Origin: Eriocheir sinensis
Lineage: Eukaryota > Arthropoda > Malacostraca > Decapoda > Varunidae
Direction of reading: 5' to 3'
Assembly (NCBI RefSeq): GCF_024679095.1
Contig: NW_026110563.1
Location: 620,001-684,000 of the forward strand
Length of the DNA stretch: 64,000 bases
Numbering within the stretch: position 1 is the first letter of the stretch; each line of letters starts with the position of its first letter. A model generated the notes under the pieces. The model searched no databases, was not told the DNA's origin, and saw nothing but the letters and a program-made list of their open reading frames with translations. Of this stretch, positions 1-15,123 are shown one piece after another. The position numbers and the translations under genes are program-made.

Positions 1-1320
<1,320 letters not shown>

Positions 1321-1417
1321 TAACAAAAATAAATACAGAATACACAAAAATAGATATGCAAAATACATATAAACAATGTAAATTTATTTCAAAATATATA
1401 TACGAATACACATGACA
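1321..1417 (-). repeat. Short inverted insert of about 97 bp (A/B monomers)
   Basis: The orientation flips inside a G monomer at attctatgtataacaaaaat and flips back near CATGACATGGGTATTTT. The insert contains minus-strand pieces of a D-like monomer, a B monomer (TTGAAATAGATATGCAAAA-like) and an A monomer (TCAAAATATATATACGAAT). The same insert with the same left breakpoint occurs near 15.9, 42.4, 47.4 and 54.2 kb. Confidence 0.85.
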
Positions 1418-4400
1418 TGGGTATTTTGAATCTTAATTTTCATACAAATTTACATTATTTTATTAATATTTTCTGTATTTATTTTGATACGATTTTACAT
1501 TATTTTATTTGTGTTTTGTGTATTTTTTTTATACATATTTACATTATTTAATGTGTTTTTTGTATATATATTTGATACAAATTTACGTTATTTTAAGTCT
1601 ATATGTTTATATATTTTCATTCAAATTTACATTATTTTATGTGTATTTTGTATATGTATTTCAATACAAATTTACCTAATTTTATGTTTTTTGTATATTT
1701 ATTTTCATACAAGTTTAAATTATTTTTGTTTATTTTTGTACATAGTTTTATACAAATTTAGGTTATTTTATGTGTATTTTGTATATCTATTTTCATACAA
1801 ATACACATTCTTTTCATGATAATTTTGACTCGAATTTACATTATTTAATGTGTATTTTGTATATATATTTTTATACGTATTTACATTATTTCAAGTGTAT
1901 TTTGTATATATATTTCTATAGAAATCTACGTTATTTTATGTGTATTCGTATATATATTTTGAAACAAATTTACATTGTTTTATGTGTATTTTGCATATTT
2001 TTTCAATACAAATTTACATTATTGTATGTGCATTTTGTATATTAATTTTAATACAAATTTGATTAATCTATGTGTATTTTTGCGTATGTATTTTTATAAA
2101 AATATGCTTTATTTTATGGGTATTTTGCATCTTTATTTTCATACAAATTTACATTATTTTATTGATATTCTGTGTATTTATTTGGTATGATTTTACATTA
2201 TTCTATGTGTATTTTGTATATATATTTTATATAAAAGGTATTTGTTTTCATTTCATACAAATCTACATTATTTTATGTGTTTTTTGTACATGTATTTAAA
2301 TACAAATTTAACTAGTTATATGTGTATTTTGTATATCTATTTTGTATGTATATTTTCATAGAAATTTACTCTATTTTATGAGTATTCGTATATATATTTT
2401 GATACAAATTTACATTATTGATATGTATTCTGCATATCTATTTCAATACAAATTTTCTTTATTGTACGTGCATTTTGTATATTTATTTTGATACAAATTT
2501 AATTATTTTATATGTATTTTTGTATATATATTTTTATGCAAATATGCGTGATTATATGGATATTTTGCAGCTTTATTTTCATACAAATTTACATTATTTT
2601 ATTGATATTCTCTTTATTTATTTTGATACGATTTAACATTATTCTATGTGTATTTTGTATATATTTTTTATACATATTTACATTATTTAAGGTTTATTTT
2701 GTATATATATTTTATCCAAATTTACATTATTTTAAGTGTATTTGTTTATATATTTTATACAAATTTACATTATTTTATGTGTATTTTGTATATACATTTT
2801 CATAAAAAAAATTACGTTATTTTATTGTGTGTATAAATATATATTTTGATACAAATTTTATACAAATTCATGTTATTTAATGTGTATTTGTATATATATT
2901 TTCATACAAATTTATATTATTTTATGTGTATTTTTTCATATATTTCATTACAAATTTACCTTATTTTATGTTTATTTTGTATATTTATTTCATTCAATTT
3001 AAATTATTTTATGTGTATATTTGTATTTGTATTTAGGTTATTTTATGTGTATTTTGTATATATATTTTCATCCAAAATTACATTATTTTATTGATATTTT
3101 CTTAAATTAACTCGATACGAATTTACATTATTTCATAGGTATTTTGTATACATATTTTTATACTCATTTACATTATCTAAAGTGTGTTTTGTATATATAT
3201 TTTATGCAAATTTATTTTATGTTCATTTTGTACATATATTTAAAAGAAATTTGCGTTATTTTATGTATATAGTTTTATATAAATTTACGTTATTTTATGT
3301 GCATTTTGTATATTTATATTTATACAAATACACATTCTTTTATTGGTATATTGTTTATTTACATTTATACGAATTTACATTATTTTATGTGTATTTTGTA
3401 TACATTTTTTATACGTATTTACTTAATATTATGTGTATTTTGTATATGTATTTTTATAGAAATCTACGTTATTTTATGTGTATTCGTATATATATTTTGA
3501 AACAAATTTACATTATTTTATATGTATTTTGCATATCTATTTCAATACAAATTTACCTTATTGTATGTGCATTTTGTATATTTATTTTAATACAAATTCA
3601 AATATTTTATGTGTATTTTGGTATCAATAATTTTAAAAAAATATGCGTTGTTTTATGGGTATTTTGAAATTTTATTTTCATACAAATTTACATTATTTTA
3701 TTGATATTCTGCGTCTTTATTTAGATACGATTATACCTTATTATATGTGGGTTTTGTATTTATTTTTTATACATATTTACATTATTTAATGAGTATTTTG
3801 AATATATTTTTTATACAAATTTACTTTATTTTATGTCTATATATTTAGACATTTTCATACAAACTTACATTATTTTATGTGGATTTTGTATATGTATTTC
3901 AATACAAATTGACCTAATTTTATGTGTATTTTGTATATTTCTTTTCATAAAAATTTAAATTATTTTGTGTATTTTTGTATATAGTTTTATACAAATTTAG
4001 GTTATTTTATGTACGGATTTACATTATTTAATGTGTGTTTTGTATATATATTTTTATCCAAAGTTATTTTATTTTACGTTCATTTTTGGACATATTTTTA
4101 TAAAATTGCGTATTTTTTATGTATTTTTATATGTTTTCTAATACAAATTTACATTATTTTATTGATATTTTGTTTATTTAGTTTGATACGAATTACATGA
4201 TTATATGTGTATTTTGTACATATTTTTTATACGTATTTACATTACTTAATGTGTATTTTGTTTATATATTTTTAAACAAATTTACGTTATTATATGTATT
4301 TTTATAAATATTTTGATACAAATTTACATTATTTTATGTAATTTCTATATACATTTCAATTCAAATTTAGCTTATTTTATCTGTATTTTGTATATCTATT

Positions 4401-5577
4401 TTCATATGAATTTAATAACTTCTGTGTATTTTTGTATATAGTTTTAAAAAAATTTACGTTATTTTATGTGTATTTTGTATATTTATATTTATACAGATAC
4501 ACATTCTTTTATTGGTATTTTGTTTATTTATTTTGATACGAGTTTACATTATTGTATGTGTATTTTGATTACATTTTCTTATACGTATTTACTTCATTTT
4601 ATGTGTATTTTGTATATATATTTTACAAATCTACGTTATTTATGTGTATTAGTATATATATTTTGAAACAAATTTACATTGTTTTATATGTATTTTGCAT
4701 ATCTATTTCAATACAGATTTTCCTTATTGTATGTGTATTTTGTATATTTATTTTAATACAAATTAATTTTTTCATGTTTATTTTTTTATATATATTCTTT
4801 TAAAAAATGTGTTATTTAATGGGTATTTTGCATCTTTATTTTCATACAAATTTACATTGTTTTATTAATATTCTGTGTATTTATTTTGATACGATTTTAC
4901 ATTATTCTATTTGTGTTTTGTATATTTTTTTTATACATATTTACGTTATTTAAGTGTATTTGTTTATGTATTTTCTTCAAATTTACAGTATTTTATGTGT
5001 ATTTTGTATATGTATTTCAATACAAATTTACCTAATTTTATGTGTATTTTGTATATTTATTTTCATACAAATTTAAATTATTTTGTGTATTTTGTATATA
5101 GTTTATACAAATTTATGATATCTTATGTGTATTTTGTATATTTATTTTCATACAAATACACATTCTTTTTATTGACATTTGTTTATCTATTTTGACATAA
5201 TTTACATTATTTAATATATTTTGTATATATATTTTTATGCGTACATCCTTTCATCCTGTATGTATATATTTTAAAAAAAATGCGTTATTTTATATGTATT
5301 TTGCATCTTTATTTTTTTATAAATTTGCTTTATTTTAGGGTTATTTTTATATCTATTTTCATTCAAATTCAAATCTCATTTTTGTGTATATATATTTTGT
5401 ATTTACGTTATTTTATCAATATTATTTCTAATTCTTTTCCTAAATGTTTTGTTTATCTATTTTACGTTGAATTACATTTATTTAATATATATTTTCATTC
5501 AAAATTACATTATTTTATATTTTGTTCATTTGTATTTCGATACGAATTTAGATTATTTATTTTCTATACATATACAT
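1418..5577 (+). repeat. Satellite block, T-rich orientation
   Basis: The block enters at an E/F monomer and runs through regular cycles. A monomers lie at 1925, about 2368 (diverged, GATACAAA ending) and 3463. It contains the ATTGTGTGTAT variant cassette near 2822, the acatgattatatgtgtattt cassette near 4195 and a further A-like monomer near 4630. The last 300 bp (about 5280-5577) are more degraded than the rest. 1418-3100 is near-identical to 47514-49190, and about 1418-3070 is also close to 16000-17600. Confidence 0.9.
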
Positions 5578-6477
5578 ATAGAGTAAATTTCATGAAAATA
5601 TATATTCAAAATACATATAAAATTAAATAAATATAAAAATATATATATCAAATACACCTAAAAATGAAAATTGAAAATGCATAAATAAATAAAGAAAATT
5701 TGAATAAAACGTAAATTAAATAAATAAACAAAATACCATAAAAATAATGTATGAAAATAAATATACAAAATACTATAACATAAAATAAAGAAGATTTTTA
5801 ATAAATATATATACAAAATACACATAAAATAATGTAAATTTATATGAAAATATATATACAAATACATAAATACCTGAATTTGTATAAAATTATACATTCA
5901 AATAAATATTAAATAATGGAAAAGGTATTAAAATATATATATAAAGTACATATAAAATAATGTAAATTGTATAAATATAAATCAACAAAACACCAATAAA
6001 ATAATATATATTTGAATGAAAAAAAATTACAAAATACACATAACATAACTAAAATTTGTATTAAAATATGTACAAAAATACATAGAAATAATTTGAGTTT
6101 GTATGAAAATAGATATACAAAATACACATAAAACTAGGTAAATTTCTTTTGAAATGTATACAAAATACCCATAAGATATTGTAAATTTGTGTCAAAATAT
6201 ATAACAAATACACATAAAATAACGTAAATTTGTATGAAAATATATACAAAATACACATAGAATAATGTGAACTCCTATCAAAATGAATGAGCAGAATATC
6301 AATAAAATAATGTAAATTTTTATGAAAATAAAGAGACAAAATACCCAAAAAATAAAGAATATGTTTATAAAAATACAGATACAAAAAAAAACATCGGATA
6401 ATTAAATTTGTATTAAAATTAATATACAAAATGCGTATATAATAAAGTAAATTTGTTTGAAAAATATGCAACATACA
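5578..6477 (-). repeat. Satellite block, A-rich orientation
   Basis: The orientation flips at tacatatacatatagagtaa. The first 300 bp are poorly preserved, with A-rich runs such as AAATAAATAAAGAAAATTTG, so several monomers there can only be placed approximately. The rest is the inverse of the family containing GCTCATTCATTTTGATACGA seen on the plus strand near 10681, 15221 and 55891. The block ends at about 6478 in AACATACACGTTTACTC. Confidence 0.85.
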
Positions 6478-9400
6478 CGTTTACTCATACAAATTTATAT
6501 TATTTTATTGGTATTTTGTTTATTTATTTTGATACGAATTACATGATTATATGTGTATTTTGTACATATTTTTTCATACGTATTTACATTATTTAATGTG
6601 TATTTGTTTATATATTTTCATACAAATTTACGTTATTATATGTGTATTTGTATAAATATTTTGATACAATTTACTTTATTTCATGTATTTTGTATATATT
6701 TCAAATCAAATTTAGCTTATTTCGTGTGTATTTTGTATATATTTTCATATAAATTTAATTACTTCTGTGTATTTTTGTATATAGTTTTATATAAATTTAC
6801 GTTATTTTATGTGTATTTATTTATTTTGTATGTGTATTTTGTATATTTATATTTATCCAAATACACATTCTTTTATTGGTATTTTGTTTATTTATTTTGA
6901 TACGAATTTACATTATTTTATGATATATATTTTATCCAAATTTACATTATTTTATGTGTATCTGTTTATATATTTTCATACATATTTACATTATTTTATG
7001 TGTTTTTGTATATATATTTTCTACGTATTTAAATTATTTTATGTGTATTTTGTATATACATCTTCATAAAAAAATTACGTTATTTTATTGTGTGTATAAG
7101 TATTTATTTTGATACAAATTTTATACAAATTCATGTTATTTAATGTGTATTTGTATATATATTTTCATACAAATTTACATTATTTTATGTGATTTTTTCA
7201 TATATTTCATTACAAATTTACCTTATTTTATGTTTATTTTGTATATTTATTTCATTCAATTTTAAATTATTTTATGTGTATATTTGTATTTGTATTTAGG
7301 TTATTTTATGTGTATTTTGTATATATATTTTCATCCAAAATTACATTATTTTATTGGTATTTCTTAATTTAATTCGATACGAATTTAGATTATTTCATAG
7401 GTATTTTGTATACATATTTTTATACTTATTTACATTATCTAATGTGTGTTTTCTAGATATATTTTTATGCAAATTTATTTAATGTTCATTTTTGTACATA
7501 TATTTTTATAGAAATTTACGTTATTTTATGTGCATTTTGTATATTTATATTTATACAAATACACATTCTTTTATTGGTATATTGTTTATTTACATTTATA
7601 CGAATTTACATTATTTTATGTGTATATTTGCATATCTATTTCAATACAAATTTACCTTATTGTATGTGCATTTTGTATATTTATTTTAATACAATCTCAA
7701 ATATTTTATGTGTATTTTGGTATCAATAATTTTAAAAAAATGCGTTATTTTATAGGTATTTTGCATCTTAATTTTCATTTTATATGTACTTTGTATATAT
7801 ATTTTTATACGCTTTTACATTATTTAAATTTATTTTGAATATATATTTTTATACAGATTCATGGTATTTTATGTGTATTTGTATATATATTTTCATATAA
7901 ATTTACATTATTTTATGTGTATTTTGTACATATATTTTATTACAAATCTACCTTATTTTATGTGTATTTTGTATCTGTATTTAGTATATTTATATGTATC
8001 CAAATACACATTCTTTTATTGGTATTTTGTTTATTTATTTTAATTCGAATTTACATTATTTTATGAATATTTTGTATACATTTTTTTATACGTATTTACT
8101 TAATTTTAGGTGTATTTTGTACATATATTTTTATAGAAATCTACGTTTTTTTATTTGTATTCGTATATATATTTTGAAACAAATTTATATTGTTTTATAT
8201 GTATTTTTGCATATCTCTTTCAATACAAATTTACCTTATTGTATGTGCATTTTGTATATTTATTTCAATACAAATTTAAATATATTATGTGTATTTTGGT
8301 ATATATATTTTTATAAGAAATGCGCTTTTTTATGGGAATTTTGTATCTTTATTTTCATACAAATTTACATTATTTTATTAATATTCGGTGTATTTATTTT
8401 GATACGATTTTACATTATTCTATTTGTTTTTTGTATATACTTTTTTAAACATATTTACATTATTTAATGTGTATCTTGCATATATATTTTATACAAATTT
8501 ATTATCTATTATCTATTTTCATACAAATACACATTCTTTTCATGATATTTTGTTTATTTATTTTGACACGAATATACATTATTTGATATGTATTTTGTAT
8601 ATATATTTTTATACGTATTTACATAATTTCATATGTATTTTGTATATATATTTCTATAGAAATCTACTTTATTTTATGTGTATTCGTATATATATTTTGA
8701 AACAAATTTACATTGTTTTATATTTATTTTTGAATATCTCTTTCAATACAAATTTACCTAACTGTATATGCATTTTGTATATTAATTTCAATACAAATTT
8801 AAATATTTTATGAGTATTTTGGTATATATTTTTTATTAAAAATGCGATAATTTTTGGGAATTTTGCATCTTTATTTTCATACAAATTTACATTATTTTAT
8901 TGATATTCTGTGTATTTATTTTGATACGATTTTACATTATTCTATTTGTTTTTTGTATATATTTTTTTATAGACATTTACATTATTTAATGTGTATCTTG
9001 CATATATATATTTTATACAAATTTACATTATTTTAAGTGTATTTGTTTATATATTTTCATTCAAATTTACATTATTTGATGTGTATTTTATATATGTATT
9101 TCCATACAAATATACCTAATTTTATGTGTATTTTGTATATTTCTTTTCAAACAAATTTAAATTATTTTTGTGTATTTTTGTACATAGTTTTATACAAATT
9201 TAGGTTATTTTATGTACGCATTTACATTATTTAGTGTGTTTTGTATATATATTTTTATGCTAATTTACTTTATTTTATGTGCATTTTTGTACATATATTT
9301 TTATAGAAATTTGCGTTATTTGTATATGTTTTCTCATACAAATTTACATTATTTTATTGCTATTTTGTTTATTTATTTTGATACGAATTACATGATTATA

Positions 9401-11851
9401 TGTGTATTTTGTACATATTTTTTATACGTATTTACATTACTTAATGTGTATTTTGTTTATATATTTTAATCAAATCTACGTTATTATATGTATATGTATA
9501 AATATTTTGATACAGATTTACATTATTTTATGTATTTTGTATGTACATTTCAATTCAAATTTAGCTTATTTTACATGTATTTTGTTTATACATTTTCATA
9601 CAAATTTAATAACTTCTGTGTATTTTTGTATATAGTTTTATACAAATTTACGATATTTTATGTGTATTTTGTATATTTATATTTATACAAATACACTTTC
9701 TTTTACTAGTATTTTGTTTATTTATTTTAATACGATTTTTATGTGTATTTTGTATTCATTTTTTTATACATATTTACTTCATTTTATGTGTATTTTGTAT
9801 ATATTTTTATAGAAATCAACGTTATTTTATGTGTATTCATATATAAATTTTGAAACAAATTTACATTGTTTTATATGTATTTTGCATATCTATTTCAATA
9901 CAAGTTTACCTTACAGTATGTTCATTTTTATATTTATTTTAATACAAATTTTAATATTTTATGTGTATTTTGGTATATATATTTTTATAAAAAATGCGTT
10001 ATTTTATGGCTATTTTCCTTCTTTATTTTCATACAAATTTACATTATTTTATTAATATTCTGTGTATTTATTTTGATACGATTTTACATTATTCTATTTG
10101 TTTTTTGAATATTTTTTTTATACATATTTACATTATTTAATTAGTATTTTGTATATATATTTGATACAAATTTACGTTATTTTAGGTGTATATGTTTATA
10201 TACTTTCATTCAAACTTCCATTATTTAATGTGTATTTTGTATATGTATTTCAATACAAATTTACCTAATTTTATGTGTATTTTGTATATCTATTTTCATA
10301 CAAATACACATTCTTTTATTGATATTTTGTTTATTTATTTTGACGAGATTTTAAATTATTTAATGTGTATTTTGTATATATATTTTTATACGTATTTACA
10401 TCATTTCATGTGTATTTTGTATCTATATTTCTATAGAAATCTACGTAATATTATGTGTATTCGTATATAGATTTTTAAACAAATCTACACTTTTATGTGT
10501 ATTTTGCATATTTTTTCAATACAAATTTACCTTATTGTATATGCATTTTGTATATTAATTTTAATACAAATTTAATTATTCTATGTGTATTTTTGTATAT
10601 GCCTTTTTATAAAAATATGCTTTATTTTATGGGTATTTTGCATCTTTATTTTCATACAAATTTACGTTATTTTACTGATATTCTGCTCATTCATTTTGAT
10701 ACGATTTGACATTATTCTATGTGTATTTTGTAAATATTTTTCATACAAATTTACGTTATTTTATGTGTATTTGTTTATATATTTTGACACAAATTTACAT
10801 TATTTTATGGGTATTTTGTATATATATTTCAAAAGAAATTTACCTAGTTTTATGTGTATTTTGTATATCTATTTTCATACAAACTCAAATTATTTTTATA
10901 TATTTTTGTATATATTTCAATCCAAATTTTAGTTATGTTATGTGTATTTTGTAAATCTATTTTCATTCAAATATATATTATTTTATTGGTATTTTGTTGA
11001 TTTATATTGATACGAATTTACATTATTTTATATGTACTTTTTATATATATTTTTATACGCATTTACATTATTTAATATTTATTTTGAATATATAATTTTA
11101 TACAAATTCATGGTATTTTATGTGTATTTGTATATATATTTTCATATAAATTTACATTATTTTATGTGTATTTTGTACATATATTTCATTACAAATTTAC
11201 CTTATTTTATGTTTATTTTGTATGTGTATTTTGTACATTTGTATTTATACACGTTCACTCATACAAACTTATATTATTTTATTGGTATTTTGTTTATTTA
11301 TTTTGATACGAATTACATGATTATATGTGTATTTTGTACACATTTTTTTATACGTATCTACATTATTTAATGTGTATTTTGTTTATATATTTTCATACAA
11401 ATTTACGTTATTATATGTGTATTTGTATAAATATTTTGATACCAATTTACTTTATTTCATGTATTTTGTATATATTTTTCAATTCAAATTTAGCTTATTT
11501 TGTGTGTGTTTTCTATATATTTTCATACAAATTTAATTACTTCTGTGTACTTTTTTATATAGTTTTATATAAATTTACGTTATTTTATGTGTATTTTGTA
11601 TATATATTTATACAAATACACATTCTTTTATTGGTATTTTGTTTATTTATTTTGATACGAATTTACATTATTTTATGTGTATTTTGTATACATTTTTTAT
11701 ACGTATTTACTTCATTTTATGTGTATTTTGTATATATATTTTCATAGAAATCTACGTTATTTTATGTGTATTCGTATACATATTTTGAAACAAATTTACA
11801 TTGCTTTATATGTATTTTGCATATGTATTTCAATACAAATTTACCCTATTG
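6478..11851 (+). repeat. Long satellite block, T-rich orientation
   Basis: The block carries repeated HOR cycles, including the compound cycle at 8140-9815. Variant cassettes with acatgattatatgtgtattt lie near 6540, 9389 and 11314, and the ATTGTGTGTAT cassette lies near 7086. About 10497-11250 closely matches 15124-15800 and 55703-56430. The stretch 7300-7500 has the family containing AATTCGATACGAATTTAG. No gene was seen. Confidence 0.9.
8140..9815 (+). repeat. Compound HOR cycle of about 1.67 kb
   Basis: From the A monomer at 8140 the order is A-B-C-D-E-F-G-H, a short H/M fusion at about 8497-8520, N-O-P, a second A at 8663, B through L, then a divergent stretch with a TTTAGGTTATTTTATGTACG start. 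A variant cassette with acatgattatatgtgtattt follows at about 9385, then M-N-O-P and the next A at 9816. The same succession occurs at 56597-58269, about 48.5 kb away. A repeat level therefore exists above the 16-monomer unit. Local monomer boundaries inside the variant cassette are less certain. Confidence 0.75.
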
Positions 11852-12164
11852 TACATATAAAACAATGTAAATTTGTTTTCAAATATATGTGAATACACAT
11901 AAAATAACGTAGATTTCTATAAAATATATACAAAATACACATAAAATTAAGTAAATACGTATAAAAAATGTAAACAAAATACATAAAATAATGTAAATTG
12001 AAACAAAATAAATAAAAAATACAATAAAAGAATGTGTATTTGTATAAATATAAATGTACAAAATACACACACAAATAAACATAAATAAGGTAAATTTGTA
12101 AATATATGTACATATACATATAAATAATGTAAATTTATATAAAAATATATATATAATACACATA

Positions 12165-12360
<196 letters not shown>

Positions 12361-12589
12361 AATTACATATAATATATTGTAAATTCGTATCAATATGAAT
12401 TGACAAAATTCCAATAAAATAATATATATTTGAATGAAAGTAGATTTACAAAATACACAGAACCTAACTAAAATTTGTATTGAAATATATACAAAATACA
12501 TAAAATAATTTGAGTTTGAATGAAAATAGATATTCAAAATACATAATAAATAAGGTAAATTTTTGAAATATATATACAAAATACCCATA

Positions 12590-13190
12590 AAATATTAAAA
12601 AAAAATTATAAAATATATAAACAAAATACACATAGAAACACAGTAAAATTAATAAATAAATATATACAAATTATAATATATAATAAGTATCAAAATATGC
12701 AAAAAAACATGAAAAAATATACCCATAAAATATTGTGAATTGTAAAACAATATAACAAATACATAAAATAAAATAAAATTGTATGAAAAATATATACATA
12801 TAAAATAAGAATAAATCGCATCAAAATGAAATGAATGAATAAAAATAAATATACGTAAATAAAAAAGGAAAATAAAGAAAAAAATAAAAATAATAAAAAA
12901 ATGCATATAAATATTTATATAAATACAGAAAATAAAATATAGATAATAATTAATGTATTGAAAAAATTTATCTAATAAAAATAAATATACAATAAATAAA
13001 AAGTTTTATATATGAAAATAAATAAATAAACAAAATAAATAAAAAAGATATAAAATTAATAAAAAAATAAATAAATTTATGTGAAATATAATATAATTTG
13101 TATAAAAAATATATAAAAAATACACATACAGCCAAATAAGAATTTTGTATAAATTTGTTAAAAAAAATATACGAATATACACAATTTATA
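12590..13190 (-). repeat. Highly degenerate A-rich satellite tract
   Basis: Landmarks such as ATACACAT and GTATGAAAA occur only sporadically here, separated by A-rich low-complexity sequence such as AAATAAAAAAGGAAAATAAAG (around 12860). No open reading frame resembling a known protein is present. I read it as an old, poorly homogenised part of the same satellite. An unrelated AT-rich insertion is the alternative. Confidence 0.6.
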
Positions 13191-13595
13191 TATAAAATAC
13201 ACATAAAATAATTTAAATACGTAAAAAAATATATATACAAAATACACATAAAATAATGTAAATTCGTAAAAAAATAAATACACAAAATTCCAATAAAAGA
13301 ATGTATATTTGTATGAAAATATATATACAAAAAACAAATAAAATATGTAAAATTTGAATAAAAATATATACAAAAATACACAAAAATAATTTAAATTTGT
13401 TTGAAAATAGATATGCAAAATACACATAAAGTTAGGCAAATCTGTATTGAAATACATATACAAAACTCACATAAAGTAATGTAAATTTGTATGAAAATAT
13501 ATAAACAAATACATATAAAATAACGTAAATTTGGATAAAATATATATACAAAATATACATTAAATATTTTAAATATGTTTAAAAATATATTATAT

Positions 13596-14007
13596 TATAT
13601 ATATTTTTATTGATATTTGCGTTATTTATGTGTATTTTGTATATGTTTTCTCATAGAAATTTACATTATTTTATTGGTATTTTGTCTATTTATTTTGATA
13701 CGAGTTACATGATTATTTGTGTATTTTGTACATTTTTTTATACGTATTTACATTATTTAATGTGTATTTTGTTTATATATTTTTATACAAATTTACGTTA
13801 TTATATTTGTATTTGTATAAGTATTTTGATACAAATTTACATTATTTTATGTATTTTCTATATATATTTCAATTCAAATTTAGCTTATTTTATGAGTATT
13901 TTGTATATCTATTTATTTTAATACAAAATCAAATATTTTATGTTTTTTCGTATATATATTTTTATAAAAAATGCATTATTTTATGGGTATTTTGCATCTT
14001 AATTTTC
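13596..14007 (+). repeat. Short satellite block, T-rich orientation
   Basis: The block begins just after the junction atattatattatatatat and contains TTGCGTTATTTATGTGTAT, a variant of the acatgattatatg cassette, then D/E monomers. It ends abruptly in CTTAATTTTCAGAAATATA. It matches 36239-36650 on the plus strand and about 60680-61090 in inverted orientation. Confidence 0.85.
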
Positions 14008-15123
14008 AGAAATATATATACAAAATACATATGAAATTATGTAAATACGTATAAAAATATATATACAAAATACATATCAAATAATGTAAATTCGTGTCAA
14101 AATAAATAAACAAAATATCATGAAAAGAATGTGTATTTGTATGAAAATAGATAATAGATAATAAATTTGTATAAAATATATATGCAAGATACACATTAAA
14201 TAATGTAAATATGTATAAAAAAGTATATACAAAAACAAATAGAATAATGTAACATCGTATCAAAATAAATACACCGAATATTAATAAAATAATGTAAATT
14301 TGTATGAAAATAAAGATGCAAAATTCATAAAATAGCGCATTTCTTATAAAATATATATATACCAAAATACATAAAATATTTAAATTTGCATTGAAATAAA
14401 TATACAAAATGCACATACAATAAGGTAAATTTGTATTGAAAGAGATATGCAAAAATACATATAAAACAATGTAAATTTGTTTCAAAATATATATACGAAT
14501 AAAATTAAAAAACGTAGATTTCTATAAAAAAAATATATACAAAATACACATAAAATTAAGTAAATGCGTATAAAAAAATGTATACAAAATACACATAAAA
14601 TAATGTAATTTCGAATTAAAATAAATTTAAATTTGAATGAAAATATAAAAACAAATACACTTAAACTAGCGTAAATTTGTATAAAATATATATGCAAGGT
14701 ACACATTAAATAATGTAAATGTGTATAAAAAATATATACAAAAAACAAATAGAATAATGTAAAATCGTATCAAAATAAATACACAGAATATCAATAAAAT
14801 AATGTAAATTTGTATGAAAATATAGATGCAAAATTCCCAAAAATTATCGCATTTTTTATAAATATATATATACCAAAATACACATAAAATATTTAAATTT
14901 GTATTGAAATAAATATACAAAATGCATATACAGTAATGTAAATTTGTATTAAAAGAGATATTCAAAAATACATATGAAACAATGTAAATTTGTTTCAAAA
15001 TATATATACGAATACACATAAAATAAAGTAGATTTCTATAGAAATATATATACAAAATACATATGAAATTATGTAAATACGTATAAAAATATATATACAA
15101 AATACATATCAAATAATGTAAAT
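14008..15123 (-). repeat. Satellite block, A-rich orientation
   Basis: This is the inverse of the 8.1-9.0 kb and 56.6-57.5 kb family. It includes the H/M fusion (about 14143-14170), an E monomer with TTCATAAAATAGCGCATTTC, and the unusual E with CCCAAAAATTATCGCATTT near 14838. At about 15030-15121 the P and O monomers are unexpanded, which makes them a useful comparator for the TA arrays at 30.0 and 33.0 kb. Confidence 0.88.

Noticed and set aside
1626..1670. A half-unit (about 22 bp) periodicity inside the monomer.
   Set aside because: Laying the two halves over each other by eye gave only scattered matches, as expected from AT-rich composition.
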